From Saccopteryx bilineata (taxonomy: Eukaryota; Chordata; Mammalia; Chiroptera; Emballonuridae), in NCBI RefSeq assembly GCF_036850765.1, contig NC_089493.1, forward strand, positions 132,128,239 to 132,192,238: 64,000 nucleotides of DNA, given 5' to 3'. The position numbers were made by a program, and so were the translations under genes. Positions 34,350 through 46,800 of this stretch are shown here, piece by piece; position 1 is the first letter of the stretch; each line of letters begins with the position of its first letter. The notes under the pieces are model-generated. The model was not told the DNA's origin and ran no database searches. It was given only the letters and a program-made list of their open reading frames with translations.

Positions 34350-35645
34350 TGTCAGCTTTCTGCTGCTGCTATAAGAAACTACCACAGATGTAGTGGTTTA
34401 AAACCATACGCGTTTATCATCTGACAGCTCCAGGAGTCGGGCGTCTACAGTCGCCCTCTGTGTCCTGGAGCCCAGTGTTGGCCGGGCTGCATCTTTCTGA
34501 GGCTGCTCTTTGCTTGCCCATTCCAGCTTCTGCAAGCTGCCTACATTCTCTGCCTGAGGCCCATTTCCTTCTTTAGGACCCACAACATTTGGTCAGGTCT
34601 CTCAGCCACATCACTCACACTCAATTCCTCCCTCTCTCCTTCACATTTAAGGACCCTTGTTGCTACCTTGGACTTATCCAATAATCTCCTCTTCCTAAAG
34701 TCTGTTCTGTTGTGGGGGGCAATTATACTCAGAGACTGAGTTTGTCTTTGCCAGCAATTTATTTGACACAGGTTCACAGAGGGAATGTCACAAGTCAGTG
34801 GCATAGAGGATAATGTCTGTTACTAAGCCAGTGAGGAAATAAAACACTCCAGTGCAATGACAGGCTAATTATTCTATTGTTCCAAGCAAGGGGAAATAAA
34901 AGGAGTAAAGTCCAAATTTAGTTCCAGGTGAACTTTTTACAAATCAGTGCTTGGTAAACCAAGCTTGGTAAACCACAAAGGTGGTTTACCAACAGTGAGC
35001 TGACTTCCAGCTCCAGGCACAGACATGAAAGTCCCTGTGGCCGAGGAATTACGGTGCCTGGTGTTGGTGGGCCAGGTGGCTCCTCCTGGGGGCTGCTCGT
35101 GGCTTTCCCACTGCTTGTGAAAGAGCTGCTGTTCCTGCAGCAGGAACTCATGCCCCAGAGATCTTCTGAGAGCTATGGAGCTTTTTTAGTTCAGCAAAGA
35201 TTCACCCTGCACAGACTGATACTCCTGAGCAGTTTCACCAGCTCACAGTTTTTAGAATTTGAAGGTCCCCTTGCCATAATTGCTGCTCCACATGTTCTTA
35301 TGGACCAGCCCCCAGCAGGTCCCCCAGCAGCTGTGCTGCTGCATGCTTATCAGTGATAGCGGATGAGACGGGGACATCTCAACACAGCTTCATTCTTATA
35401 CCAAAACTACTTCTAAAAACAACTTTTTGTTTATGTTTGCCATACAGAAGTGGATTAAAAGAGCTTCATTTATTTAAATCGGAAATAAGTGAATTTGCAG
35501 TCATATCAAATACGCAATAGATCCTAACTTAATCACATCTGCAAAGTCCTTGCTGTACACTGTATAGGGTAACGTTTTTACAGGTTCTGAGGATTAGGAT
35601 GTGGGCATCTTTGTACCTCATAGAAAGGAGGACTAGTTCCTGTCA
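34350..35645 (+). repeat. Mammalian LTR-like repeat interrupted by a possible solo LTR
   Basis: 34350-34705 (GCTGCTATAAGAAACTACCAC...TAATCTCCTC) and 35518-35645 (CTTAATCACATCTGCAAAG...GGATTAGGATGTGGGCATC) are two parts of a dispersed mammalian repeat I know but cannot name with certainty. The intervening ~800 bp starts TGTGGGGGGCAATTATA and has an AATAAA complement near 34760, like a solo LTR on the - strand. No matching target duplication was found. Confidence 0.45.
34965..34992. repeat. 12-bp hairpin
   Basis: TTGGTAAACCAC, loop AAAG, GTGGTTTACCAA. A further direct TTGGTAAACC copy lies at 34951-34960. Confidence 0.9.
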
Positions 35646-36574
35646 ATTAGTCCATTGAGTAGATGAAGAGCTCTGAGGCAGGGTCTGCAGCTTTGTCTGA
35701 ATTCTGTATTACTCAGCTGGCGGGTGGGTGCTCCTTTAAGTCCCAGAACCAAAAGCTTTCTACTGGGTTGTACTTTCACAGCATTTGTATCAGTATTAGG
35801 CATTTGATGCTAATGCAGGTAAATTTCTTTCATGTCTTCAGATAATCACACTTGCATTCAACTCAAATTGGACTATTCACTGTCCTTGCTATCTCTTAGC
35901 TCATTTGATAGCCTTTTCTGAAAGGATAGCATCTTTCCTGAAGGATAAAGAAAGAAACTGAGGATAACATGTATGCAGATACCGCTCGGGAACTCTGAAT
36001 ATCTCTTTTTGTTTGTATTACTCAATGGTTGAAGGTCTATGAAAATCTTGAACTTCTGTAGCATCTCTGATATGTCAGGAATGAATTTTTTATTTTACAC
36101 TGAAAATAAAGATAACTTAGAATATAAGTTTTTTAGATCAGTTTTCAATGTACTTACTTTTTATAGAACTTTTTTCAACACTTACTCTGTCTTTCTATTG
36201 TGCCAGTGAGGAAATGGTTGAGTCAGCACTATAGGATTAGTGGAAAATAGGAACAATGGAAAGAAGGTAATCCTTCAAAATTTTATTTTAACAAAAGGAG
36301 CCCTTTACAGAACCCGCATGTTATGGCTACTACATACAGTGGCCAAGGAGGTGGTAATGGATGTATGTTATTTAGTCATTGCTCTTGAGTTGTTCTTTTA
36401 AGGCCATCCAGTTTTTCATTACTAGGTTAGTTCTCACAGTTCTATGTTTCTGTCTGTTGCAGTAATATAATGTTATAGTAATTAAATATATAGAAATGTA
36501 GAAAAATATAGAAGATATATAGAAATAAGTTAGGATATAATATGTATATTAAAAGTCATTAAGGCAAGTGAATA

Positions 36575-37060
36575 AGGCCACACTGGGTGGGAACCAATCT
36601 AGTATGTACTGATATGATAGGCAAAAATATGCCTTTTGCAAAGGGCCCAGTTAGTGTGTGTGTGAAGTTATATATAGATAAAAAGTGGCTTGATGTGATA
36701 ACATTAGATTAACATAAAAAAGAAGCTCCCTGCTCAGAACTCCCAAAAAGTGGCTTGATATGATAATCCCATAGGTTAACACCTGTTAGAAAGCATACAC
36801 CAGAAAAAGGTACTAAAGCAGAGGGGCCCCCAGCTGCAGTTAGTCGCCCAGACTCCAACATTGAGCACAGATTGTCTGCACGCTGCTCTGACCAAGGACA
36901 GCTGAGAGGGGCACGCTGACAGGGCCCCATTAAGCTGTACCCAAGTACACCGTAAGGATTTGTGAGGAATAAACTGCCTGTGTGATTCTTGCAACTAACT
37001 TGTGTGTTGGTTGTGTCTTTCCTCTGGTGGCAATTGGTCTCAGTACCAATAAGTAGAATC
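36575..37060 (+). repeat. Possible solo LTR
   Basis: AATAAA near 36969 is followed by a GT-rich U5-like region (GTGTTGGTTGTGTCTTTCC). Two 22-bp direct repeats with one mismatch (AAAAAGTGGCTTGAT... at 36680 and 36745) resemble LTR enhancer duplications. Exact ends and a target duplication were not found. Confidence 0.4.
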
Positions 37061-38452
37061 CTCATAGCTGCCTTAAGAGTAGTTTCAAAGAGGCTGCCAA
37101 CCCTGCTGACAAGCAGGAGTGTCCCATTGCACGGGGAAGTCGGGAACGCCTGATCAATGTAGAACTCGGGCTTTACTGTGACACTGTCTTATCAAAATCA
37201 AGTATTTTTACTCATTTCACACATTAGACTTTAACTGTTCCATAATTATCATTTTTGGGTTTTTTCTTTGATTTCTGTTACTCAGCAGTCTGACTTCCCC
37301 CTTGGAAGGAAGGACTGTGTTTGTCCTCTATACTGGATTGCCTAGAATCCGTAGGTCTTGCAGTTAATGTGAGTAATTAAATGGAGATTAATACTACTAT
37401 AGTTAACAATGTCTAATAATAGTCACCCTGAGCAGAAGCTTTGGCCAGTGTAAGTCCCATGAAAACAATACTACAAATGGGGACATTATTTCCCCAGAGC
37501 TGCTGGTGGCTATAGCCAAGGGAGTGGCCCAGCACAGAGTGGAGTGGATGTGCCAAGACCAGAAACCAGAGAAGAGTGTATGTAACACAGCAGCGAGAGC
37601 ATGTGGGAGATAGAGAGGCAGTGTGTTCTAATGGACTCGAGTGGGACTTTGAGTTAAGTCAGGGCTAGGGGCATAGCTCAGCTCACTACTTACAAGCTGT
37701 GTCGCGTGGGTCAAGGAACTTAGTCCAGCCAGTCCCTCAGTCCCTCATTGATTATAATGGTGATTGCTGCCCCTGGTTATTATAAGTTAGAGATATGCCA
37801 TACATGGTAGTACAAGTAGTAGTAGCCCAGAAAATAGAGCTATAAGGATGAAAAATAGATTGCATTTGTGGGCAGATGCATAGCAGAGTCGCTTAATCTT
37901 GGGTGTTCTCCACCAATTTTGTTTAAAGTCTCAGGGAACAGCTGTACCCAGAGGCTTGTGCCTTATTTCAGAATAGCACAGAGCCAGCTGGGTCCCGAGC
38001 TGCACTGAGCCTGGAGCTGAGAGGAGCACAGGGGCAGTTCTGAAAGGAAAATTGAAGACATCGGTAAACAGAGAACATAATGCTCTTTGTGGAAATCCTG
38101 TCACCCCTGCGTCATGTGTCCACGGCACTGTCAGGCTCCTTTGTCACAGTCCCAGCTGTTGAAGGGAGGTCTCCCCCCTGCCCAGTCAGTCAGTCAGACA
38201 GTACCCTTTTGGAAAACAGAACCCATGTAAAATTTTAAATCCAAAACCAAAAAAACGTACGTGTGTAAACTCAGATTATTTTACTGTTAGCTATGGAAGT
38301 TTTCCATACTTCTAGCTCCCTCTAAAACAAAAGTAGTGCTATGCCCTTTCCACAACCTTGTGTTAGAGAGCATCTTGTCTTCTGTCTTTCTGCCTGTGCT
38401 GGTGAGGATTGCCCAACTGTGCTCTTCCTGATTTGACAATAGGTTATGTTTA

Positions 38453-38634
38453 TTTATTTATTTTTTTAAAGAGATTGTATTTATTTATTTTAGAGAAGAG
38501 AGAGAGAGAGAAGGGGGAGGAGCAGGAAGCATCAACTCCCATATGTGCCTTGACCAGGCAAGCCCAGGGTTTTGAACTGGCGACCTCTACATTCCAAATC
38601 AATGCTTTATCCACTACGTCACCACAGGTCAGGC
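38453..38634 (-). repeat. tRNA SINE (CCTGACCTGTGGT type), - strand
   Basis: T-rich tail at 38453-38470, GA-rich tract, tRNA-like head ending near 38634. The duplication is GACAATAGGTTAT (38435) against AACAATAGATTAT (38635). Confidence 0.88.
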
Positions 38635-39042
38635 AACAATAGATTATTTTTTCAGAGTCATCCAGAAGTTGTCTTAGTCTGCGCAGGCTGTTATAACTCA
38701 TTGCTTTCTCTCCAGAAAAACCTGTTTGTGTGGTTGAATACTCTACCAAAGTATTTTTTATTTAAGGGGAAATAAAGTGGGTCTAAAAATTTGAAAAATA
38801 ATAGAAATATCCCCAAAATTATTAAACCAAAATAGTAGAAATTTTTTTAAAAATTGAATCATTGAATTATTACACAGAAACATCTTGATGAAAATACTTG
38901 TTATTTTTTACTTTTAACTATGTCCAGATTAATTTAATTCTACTTGAATAATTAATTCCACCTCTTTTTTTAAAAGTCAAGAGCCCAGAGAAAGTAATTA
39001 AATTTTTAATGGGCTTTACCATTTAGTGAGGCTTTTCTAGTT

Positions 39043-39092
39043 TATAACTACAGATTTTGTCTTCATATCTGAAGACAAAATCTGTAGTTATA
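39043..39092. repeat. Perfect 23-bp palindrome with 4-bp loop
   Basis: The arms 39043-39065 and 39070-39092 are exact reverse complements around TATC. Transcribed, this would form a perfect hairpin. No terminal-repeat transposon with these ends is recognised. Confidence 0.97.
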
Positions 39093-39912
39093 CAATCTAT
39101 GGTTATATTCAATCTATTGTTTCTATTATTGGTTTACACTCCCCTAAGAATGCTTTTGAGTAATATTACAATTTTAAGCAGTAACCATGGCCGTATATCA
39201 TAAATAAGCACAGATTTCTCGAAATTCTGTCTTCTGGGCTTATTTTGGAAGGTGAGGTATATTGTCTTTAATTTTAAAGGTACCCTCAAAAAACACATTT
39301 TCTACCATAATTTCTAAATTCTCCAAAGATAATTATATTTAGATTTCAGTTAGGTTTCCTTTCACATTGACTTTTTAATGAGCAAACAAAAATGTCCCTT
39401 CGGCTTGTTATTATCTCAAGGAAACTAACATTTGTCAGTGCCTGCTGTGCCCCAGGTAACACACACTACTCATGGTGCTCCTCTCTTCTCCAGAGTCAAG
39501 GTTTCTTCTCCTGCACCGTGTTGCTCCCTTACCTAAATAAGCCACTTGGTTTTTAGGCCATCAACAAACCAGAAACAAGTCTTCCTCAGTAAATCTAGAG
39601 AGAGTGCGGCAATTAGAATATATTTGGAACTTCTGTAAGAGTGATATGAGGATCTAAGAAAACAAATGGTTTCTGGGATTTCATTCTCTGTCAAAAAGTG
39701 TATCTAGTCATATTTTGAGACCTGGCAATAGAGTGTATTCTCTCCAGTGCATAGCAGGCTGGTATGCAGGGTTCCACTGGCACTTTTTATCCTTGAACTC
39801 ATAGTGCTAAGGCCTGACAGACAGAATGGGGGAGGTGGGAGGTTGGGTCAAGAGCTTCATTTCATCTGCCCTTCATTTAACAAAATGACTTTCATGAGTA
39901 TTTTAATATTTT

Positions 39913-40276
39913 GTGGTTTTGTTTTGTTTTTATATTTTTCTGAAGTGAGAAGCGGGAGGCAGAAAGAAAATCCTGCACCTGACTGGGATCCTCCTGGCAT
40001 GCCCACTAGGAAGTGATGCTCTGCCCCCCCTGGGGCATTGCTCCATTGCAACAGGAGCCATTCAGTACCCGAGGCAGAGGTCATGGAGCTGTCCCCAGTA
40101 CCCAGTCCAACTTTGCTCCAGTGGAGGTTTGGCTAGGAGGGGAAGGGAAAGACAGAGAAAGAAGAGGGGGAAATGTGGAGAAGCAGATGGGCGCCTGTGT
40201 GCCCTGGTTGGGAGTTGAACCTGGGACATCCACATGCCGGGCCAATGCTCTACCACTGAGCCAATCGGCCAGGACC
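39913..40276 (-). repeat. Rhin-type tRNA SINE, - strand
   Basis: Diverged copy with duplication AGTATTTTAATATTTT (39897-39912) against AGTATTTTAGATTTTT (from 40277). Confidence 0.88.
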
Positions 40277-40289
40277 AGTATTTTAGATT

Positions 40290-40446
40290 TTTAAATTAAT
40301 TTAGAGAGAGAGAAACATTGATTTGTTGTTTCACTTATGTATGCACTCATTGGTTGATTCTTGTACGTGCCCTGATCAGGGGTCCAACCACAGCCTTGGT
40401 GTATTGGGACGACGCTCTAACTAACTGAGCCACCCAGCCAGGGACC
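40290..40446 (-). repeat. Short tRNA SINE, - strand
   Basis: It resembles the SINE at 7981 (head ...AACTGAGCCACCCAGCCAGGG on this strand). It directly follows the preceding SINE. Confidence 0.75.
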
Positions 40447-42564
40447 AAGGGCCTTAATGAGTTTGTAAAATCTGCTCTTAAGTAGGAAAATGTAAATGCA
40501 GTATTTAGCTGACCCTTACTTACAAGATTTAGACTGATTATAGTGGAATAGCAAGGCTCGCAGGTTTCTTAGCATAAAATATTGAGTGATGTAGAGGAAG
40601 GTGCATGAATGATGGTATTGCCACTATAGATAATTGAGTCTGTGTTGCACAGTGAATCTGTATGTTCCGTGGGTGCTCATGGAACGGGAGGGTTCCTCAG
40701 GACAGACCATCAGCAACACATCTCACAGTTGCATTCATTTCTGTGTGCTCATTCATTGAGTGATTAACTAGTATGTGTCACCATCTGGCTCTTAGCAAGA
40801 CTGTTCATCTTTAAATGTTAAAATTGTAGGGAATGATGTACACTAATTAAAATCCTTTTGACTGAATTGTGTTGTATAAAGTCTACGTGTAGGATTACTT
40901 CATTGGCATTCAGCAAGGACCTAAGAGTGCACACATCCTTCTGACGTCAGAACAGGGGGAGCAAGAGGGGAATTGAAAAAGAGCTGTCCTGTTTCTGAAT
41001 GTCTCTGCTCATCTGCAGGGCCTCTGCTCTCACACTTGTGACTCTCCTCCCGCTTTTTGTGTAGTATGGGTTCCCTTTCCTTCTCAGTCTCCATTTTCAT
41101 CTCTTTTTTCTCTTGTTCCCCATTTCCTCATCTCCCCATCTCATCATTATCCAGTCACATGCTAAAACAGAAGAGTTAGATGAATGCCTATGTAGAGATA
41201 TAGTAAAACCTTAGCTCCCTATATCCTAGAACTAGCTTTGTAGTACAGTTTGAGATCAGGAAATGTGATACCTCCAGCTTCCCCCCCTTCTCACAATTAT
41301 TTTGGCTATTTGGGGTCTTTTGTAGTTCCATAGAAATTTTATGATTGTTTTTTCTATTTCTATGAAAAATGCCATTGGAATTTTAATAGGTGTTGCATTG
41401 AATCAGAAAGTAAAAGGTAAAAGTTATTTGTGGATGATATGATCTCATGTATAGAACATCCTAAAGACTCAACCAAGAAAACTGTTGGAATGAATCAATG
41501 AAGTCAGTAAATTTGCAGGGTGTAAAAACAATATACAGAAATCAGTTTCATTTCTGTACACTAACACCAAAATATCTGAAAAAGAAATAAAGAAAACATT
41601 CCCATTTACAATAGCACAAAAAACAATAAAATATTTAGGAATCAATTTAACCAAGGAAGTGAAAAGTTTGTACGTTGAAAACTACAAGACTGATGAAAGA
41701 ATTGGAGAAGATACAAAAAATCAGAAAGGTACCGTGTGTTCCCTGGATTAGAATGAATATCGTTACAATGTTCATACTACACAAGGCCTTCTATGGATTT
41801 AGTGTAATCCCTATATAGTTTATCTTAATTCATTTTAATAATAGCTCTGTGCCATAGATGATTATTACACTCATTTAACAGATGCTTAGCAAATTAGTAA
41901 GTAATATCACAGGAGGAATCCTTACCTAAGAAAATAATTGTTTTTAAGCACTACTTTTTAAACTTTAGTAATTTATATAGTCCTCTTAACTGATTAAAAA
42001 CTACAGTCTGTCCCCTGCTTTTCTCATTATTCCCCACAATTAAAGCATTGCACTCAGTGCCAGCTAAGGTAAGAAGAGCAAATGTATCTGCATTTATAAT
42101 CATGTTGCAGATCCTGTTGCTGGGCTTAGTAAGTAGCCATTGCAGGGATCCAGCATATGTTTATATTCATCTATTTTAGGTCTAAATTTAGTTTACAGTT
42201 CAGTGTTGAAGCTCTTTTGAAGAATTCATAGACCCTTGAAAATACATCTTCTTTAAAGTATCAGACTTTCATTAATTCAGAAGTACATTTTCCCTTTTAA
42301 AAGTCTTAAGTTATAAATCTTTTACAGAATGTATTGTTTATTGTTTTCTGTAAGAGTGATTGGGAAAATAATACCCTCTAACAAGTGTACAAGTCATGGA
42401 AGACTATAAGGGCTCCAGAAATGGTGGAGAGTGCTAACAAATGACATTAATGCTTCCTCTGATTATGTTGCTATAAACATTTCAGTGTTGTTCTCTCAGA
42501 ATAATTGTTTCCTTATTTCTTATTCCTTTCTATCTTCTTTTTACACCTCTTTCTCTTCTTTATA
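40447..42564. other. Unique intron sequence with an inverted L1 piece
   Basis: No gene is visible; the L1 fragment at 41215-41830 is the only repeat identified. Confidence 0.5.
41215..41830. repeat. L1 ORF2 fragment with internal inversion
   Basis: 41215-41400 is L1 ORF2 on the - strand (complement of ...CTCCAGCTT, GGTGTTGCATTGAAT). From 41401 the sequence switches to + strand ORF2 from just upstream in the protein (GACTCAACCAAGAAAACTG..., FPFTIAQKTIKYLG...). This is the arrangement produced by twin priming. Confidence 0.75.
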
Positions 42565-45039
42565 CAGTGGTACCTTGAGATACGAGTGTAATTCGTTCTG
42601 TAACCAAGCTCCTAAGTCAGTCAACTCGGATATCAAATAAATTTCTCTCATTTAAATGAACTGAAATAGATTTAATCCGTTCCAGCCCTGTGAAACATCC
42701 CCAAACCATCCTAAATTATGAAAAAAGACATGTTTTTAATTAAGAAACACACATGTATACTTTACCAATGCATAACAAAATATATGAAATAAAAAATGTT
42801 ATTTAGTACTGTATTCTTATCTTGGAGACAAACAAATGCAGCTAACGGAGGTGAATTGCGGAGGAGGAGGGAGGAAGGAAGGGATGCAGGCACTGTAGAC
42901 ACATCAACTAAAACTGCACTTTCTTAAAATGAAACCACAAAAACTTAAATGTAAAAAAATACACTTTCTTAACTTTAAACTTAAGCTTAACATTACATAT
43001 TTTTCATTTAATCATTACCTTTTTTGCCTTCTTGGCTGTACTTTCGGCACTTTCACTTGCAGGACTTTTGAATAAAAATCTATCTAAAGAGGTTTGCTTC
43101 TGCCTGCCTTTTAAAATGTTATGGAAATGTGACAAGTGTCATTCAGAAGTGCTGAAGCACGACCAGTTGAAACTTTTTCTGGCTGTTTCTTTTCAATGAA
43201 ACTTGAAAGCTTCTCCCACATTGCCAGCATGTCTTTAATTTCACTTGTGGAAATCACTTCCTCCAACTCTACCTTCTCCTCACTACTAATCTCTTGCAGA
43301 AGCTCCATCTGTTGCATCATCTGTAGCTCCTTCAACTCCTCAGTTGAGAGTTCCTCCTCATGTTCCTCGATAAGCTCATTTACCTCACCCTCATCTACAT
43401 CCAGACCCATCAACTTTCCGAGGGACACAATCTCCTCCAACACTTCTACCTCAGTCTCTGACTCTGGTTCGAATCCTTCAAAGTTCCTGTCTGCAGCAAC
43501 ATCAGGCCATAATTTTTTCCATGCCGAGTTCAAGGTTCTTGTAACCTCTTGCCATGCCAACTCAATAATGTGTAAACATATCATGATGTTGTAGTGATCT
43601 TTCCAAAACTCTTGAAGGGTTAGATTTGTATTCTCAGTCACCTCAAAACAGCGGCGGTACAAGTGCTTTGTGTAAAGCTTTCTAAAGTTGGAAATGACCT
43701 GCTGATCCATAGGTTGCAAGATTGAATTCGTGTTGGGTGGGAGGTAGAGGACTTTGACAAATTTGAACTCATCGAGAATGTCATCTTCAAGACCAGGTGG
43801 GTGGGCTGGAGCATTTTTAAGGATTAGTAATGCTTTCATTGGGAGTTTATTTTCTTGAAAATATTTCTTCACTGCAGGACCATAGACGAGATTTACCCGT
43901 TCAATAAAAAACTGCCGCGTAACCCATGCCCTAGCATTGGCGCGCCACATAATCTGCAGTTTTTCTTTAAGAATCTTGTGAGTCTTAAAGGCTCGAGGAT
44001 TTTCAGAATGATACACTAGCAGTGGCTTTACTTTACAGTCACCACTAGCATTTGCACACAAGGCAAGGGTCAGGCGGTCCTTCATGGGTTTATGCCTGCA
44101 GTTTCTTCTCCTCTGTAGTGATGAAAGAAAGTTCTCTGGGGCATTTTTTCCCCAAACAATCCTGTTTCGTCACAGTTGAACACTTGTTGGGGGATGTAGC
44201 CTTCCTTTGCGATAAGCACAGCAAAACGTGCAATGTACTCCTCAGCTGCCTTACGTCAGCACTCGCAGCCTCACCATGCCTCACCACCGAGTGGATGCCA
44301 GATCTCTTCTTGAAATTTCAAACCAGCGGTGACTTACCTTAAATGTTATCTTCTACTGCTTCTTTTGAGGTTGATGGTTCTTCTTCAAGTCGCCATATAT
44401 AATACATGCTTTTTTGCATATTACAGTCTCTGTCACTGTATCTCCTGCCAGCTCTTTCTCCTTCATCCACACCAGCAGAAGCTTCTCCATTTCTTCATGG
44501 GTATTTGTCCTTAATTGGGACAGAATTGTAGTTCCTTTCACTGGATTTGCGCTTTTGATGGCATCCTTTTGTTTAAGGATGGTACAAATTGTAGATGTAT
44601 TGCAATCATACAGCCTGGCCAGTTCAATCACTCGTACACCACGCTCATGTTTTTCTATTATTTCTTGCTTTACTTCTATCGACATCATTCTCCTCTTCTT
44701 CTCATCACTGTCCTTTACACTCACTTTTTTCGACCCCATGATAGCACACAAAAAAAGTTAGTAAAAAAAGCAAAAATGATGCAAGAACGAGTACAGCACA
44801 TGAGACTTTTCTTGATTCTGCGGGTAACATGTGAGAAAGAACGAGATGCTGGTGTTTGTTGTGCTGCCGATATTGGACCCGTGCACCAATGCGCCAACTA
44901 GCGGCAGTTTCCCAAATCACGACTCGTATCTCAGAATTTTGCTCGGATCTCACAAAACAAAAATACGGACCGAGTCGCAGCTCATATATTAAAAAAAAAA
45001 AATCGTATGTTGGTCTGCTCAAATCCCAAGGTAGCACTG
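42565..45039 (-). mobile_element. Tigger (pogo-superfamily) DNA transposon
   Basis: Terminal inverted repeats CAGTGGTACCTTGAGATACGAG (42565) and CAGTGCTACCTTGGGATTTG on the complement at 45039. TA precedes the left end (42563-42564); the right side has TT, probably mutated. A Tigger1-like transposase occupies the - strand. The element is about 2.5 kb, close to autonomous Tigger length. Confidence 0.93.
43111..44751 (-). pseudogene. Tigger transposase (TIGD-like), frameshifted
   Basis: The N-terminal part (44751-44353, from MGSKK) holds the pogo/CENP-B-like helix-turn-helix (EVKQEIIEKHERGVRVIELARLYD...). The middle part (44287-44090) is out of frame. The DDE domain is then open for 324 codons (44085-43111). 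One catalytic position reads LILKNAPAHP where the family has LILDNAP, so Asp has become Lys. The third acidic site in QPMDQQ is kept. The acidic, Glu-rich C-terminus is present in full. The protein would be inactive. Confidence 0.9.
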
Positions 45040-45430
45040 TTTATATATTTTTTTTACCTTTGAAGCTTGCACTGCCCTCATTTCTTCTTTCTTATTCCCT
45101 TCTAAATCAGAGAGCACCTGTCTCTTTACATCTCAGTTAGCCTACAGCCTGGCTTTTCTCACCTGACAGGGCAGAGGTTGTGCAGGGCAGAAGACCAAAG
45201 CCAGGCAGTGTCCAGCAGCTCCTCCCTCACTCTCACCAGCTCTCCCAGCCCAGAGTGCAGGCAGCTCCTGATGCGTTGGCTGGATGGACTCCTTTGTGCT
45301 CTGCAGCAGAAAGGCACAACTTTTAGGCAGACTGGCAGCCTCTTACTATTCAGCAAGCATTTTATTTAGCGCCTTGTAGACTCCACACAATTCATGATGT
45401 GCCCGGTGGAAAGACTGCATCCTTCTAGGC

Positions 45431-45779
45431 CAGGGGTAGTCAATCTTTTTATACCTACTGCCCACTTTTGTATCTCTGTTAGTAGTAAAATTTCCTAACC
45501 ACCCACCTTTTCCACAGTAATGATGACTTATAAAGTAGGGAAGTAACTTTATAAAATTTATAAAGCAGAGTTACAGCAAGTTAAAGCATATAATAATAAT
45601 TACTTACCAAGTACTTTATGTCAGATTTTTGCTAAGTTTGGCAGAATAAATCTTTATAATAAACAACTTACTATAGTTAAATCTATCTTTTTATTTAGAC
45701 TTTGGTTGCTCCACTGCCGCCCACTGTGAAAGCTGGAACGCCCACTAGTGGGCGGTAGGGACCAGGTTGACTACCACTG
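45431..45779. mobile_element. Non-autonomous hAT element (MITE)
   Basis: 349 bp with inverted ends CAGGGGTAGTCAATCT / CAGTGGTAGTCAACCT and a perfect 8-bp target duplication TTCTAGGC (45423-45430 and 45780-45787), diagnostic of hAT transposition. There is no coding sequence. Confidence 0.95.
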
Positions 45780-45787
45780 TTCTAGGC

Positions 45788-46800
45788 GCTTCTATAAATA
45801 CAGCTCAATGTGGTATTGTAATTAAGGTGTTTAGGTAGTCAGATGAAGCTTCATCACAGAGATACAATTTAAACTGGTTCTTGGAGGATAAGTAGGGTTT
45901 TGCCAAATAGAACAGCATTAGAGAAAATATATTCCCCATGAGGAAACAATACATTGTAAAAAACTGTTAAGTCCGTGGCTGTTATTAGATGACATTTTAA
46001 TCTCCTCTCTGATGTGTACCTTCTTAAATAAGGGTCTGATGTGGGCTTGGTGAACATTCTGGAACTTAAAATTTTATTCCTAGTTATTACCAAGTTTCAG
46101 GGTGTGGCAAATGTAGGTTTACAGTTGTTTGTATGGAAAATAATACAATAATTAATAAATAATAATATAAGACTACACTCTTTCATGTACTGACAACTAT
46201 AAATGTACTTTTACCCTACCCTGTATAATAATTATTATTATTATTGTTACTATTATTATAATTATTTAACTGGTTCATCAAAAAGTTTGTACTTGAGAAC
46301 AGTGGGTTAGGCTCAGTGGTGGTGCATCTGCTGTTGCACACTGAAGGGACTGCATGTGACAGGAGCAGTGGACTGCAGAAGAACTGTGGTTACAGCCGTT
46401 GGAAGTGTATGGACTTCCTCCTTGTACCAGAGCTTCAGTTAAGTTGTCAAAAGTAAGCAAGTTGCACTTTGGTTCCTTCTGTAGGTAGGAGAACCTTATT
46501 TCTTAAGATCTTGCCTATTCTTGTGATAGCAAAAAACTGATTTGGGGGGAGGGTGTCAGATCTCAAAGATTTTTTTTCCCCTCATGGAATTTCCATTTAT
46601 GCATCGAATTAGTGCTGTGTTATCTCCTGCAGACCTTTTCCTACAGCTTGGTTTCTCTTCCTCTCCCCTTCTCATTAGTCATGTACTGAACGTTTTGGCA
46701 ACTGGTTGAGGCATGGGATCAGCGTTTTTCACTGCAGAAGAAAGAAAGGTTGGGAACAGTTACATGAGAACACTTGTCATATTTTCCTTTCCTTTTTTTT
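45788..46800. other. Unique intron sequence
   Basis: An ATT microsatellite near 46230 is the only feature. 45040-45422 is similar, without repeats. Confidence 0.5.
46229..46268 (+). repeat. (ATT)n microsatellite
   Basis: Imperfect ATT/TTA trinucleotide run. Confidence 0.85.

Larger units (their letters stand above)
37061..39912. other. Unique intron sequence around a SINE and a palindrome
   Basis: Apart from the SINE at 38453 and the palindrome at 39043, nothing is recognised. 35646-36574 is similar. Confidence 0.5.

Noticed and set aside
34918..35356. Open frames on both strands around a GC-rich block
   Set aside because: No domain is recognised; the block looks like part of a solo LTR and there are no splice or conservation cues.
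43136..43594. 152-codon + strand frame rich in Ser
   Set aside because: It is the complement of the Glu-rich C-terminus of the Tigger transposase.
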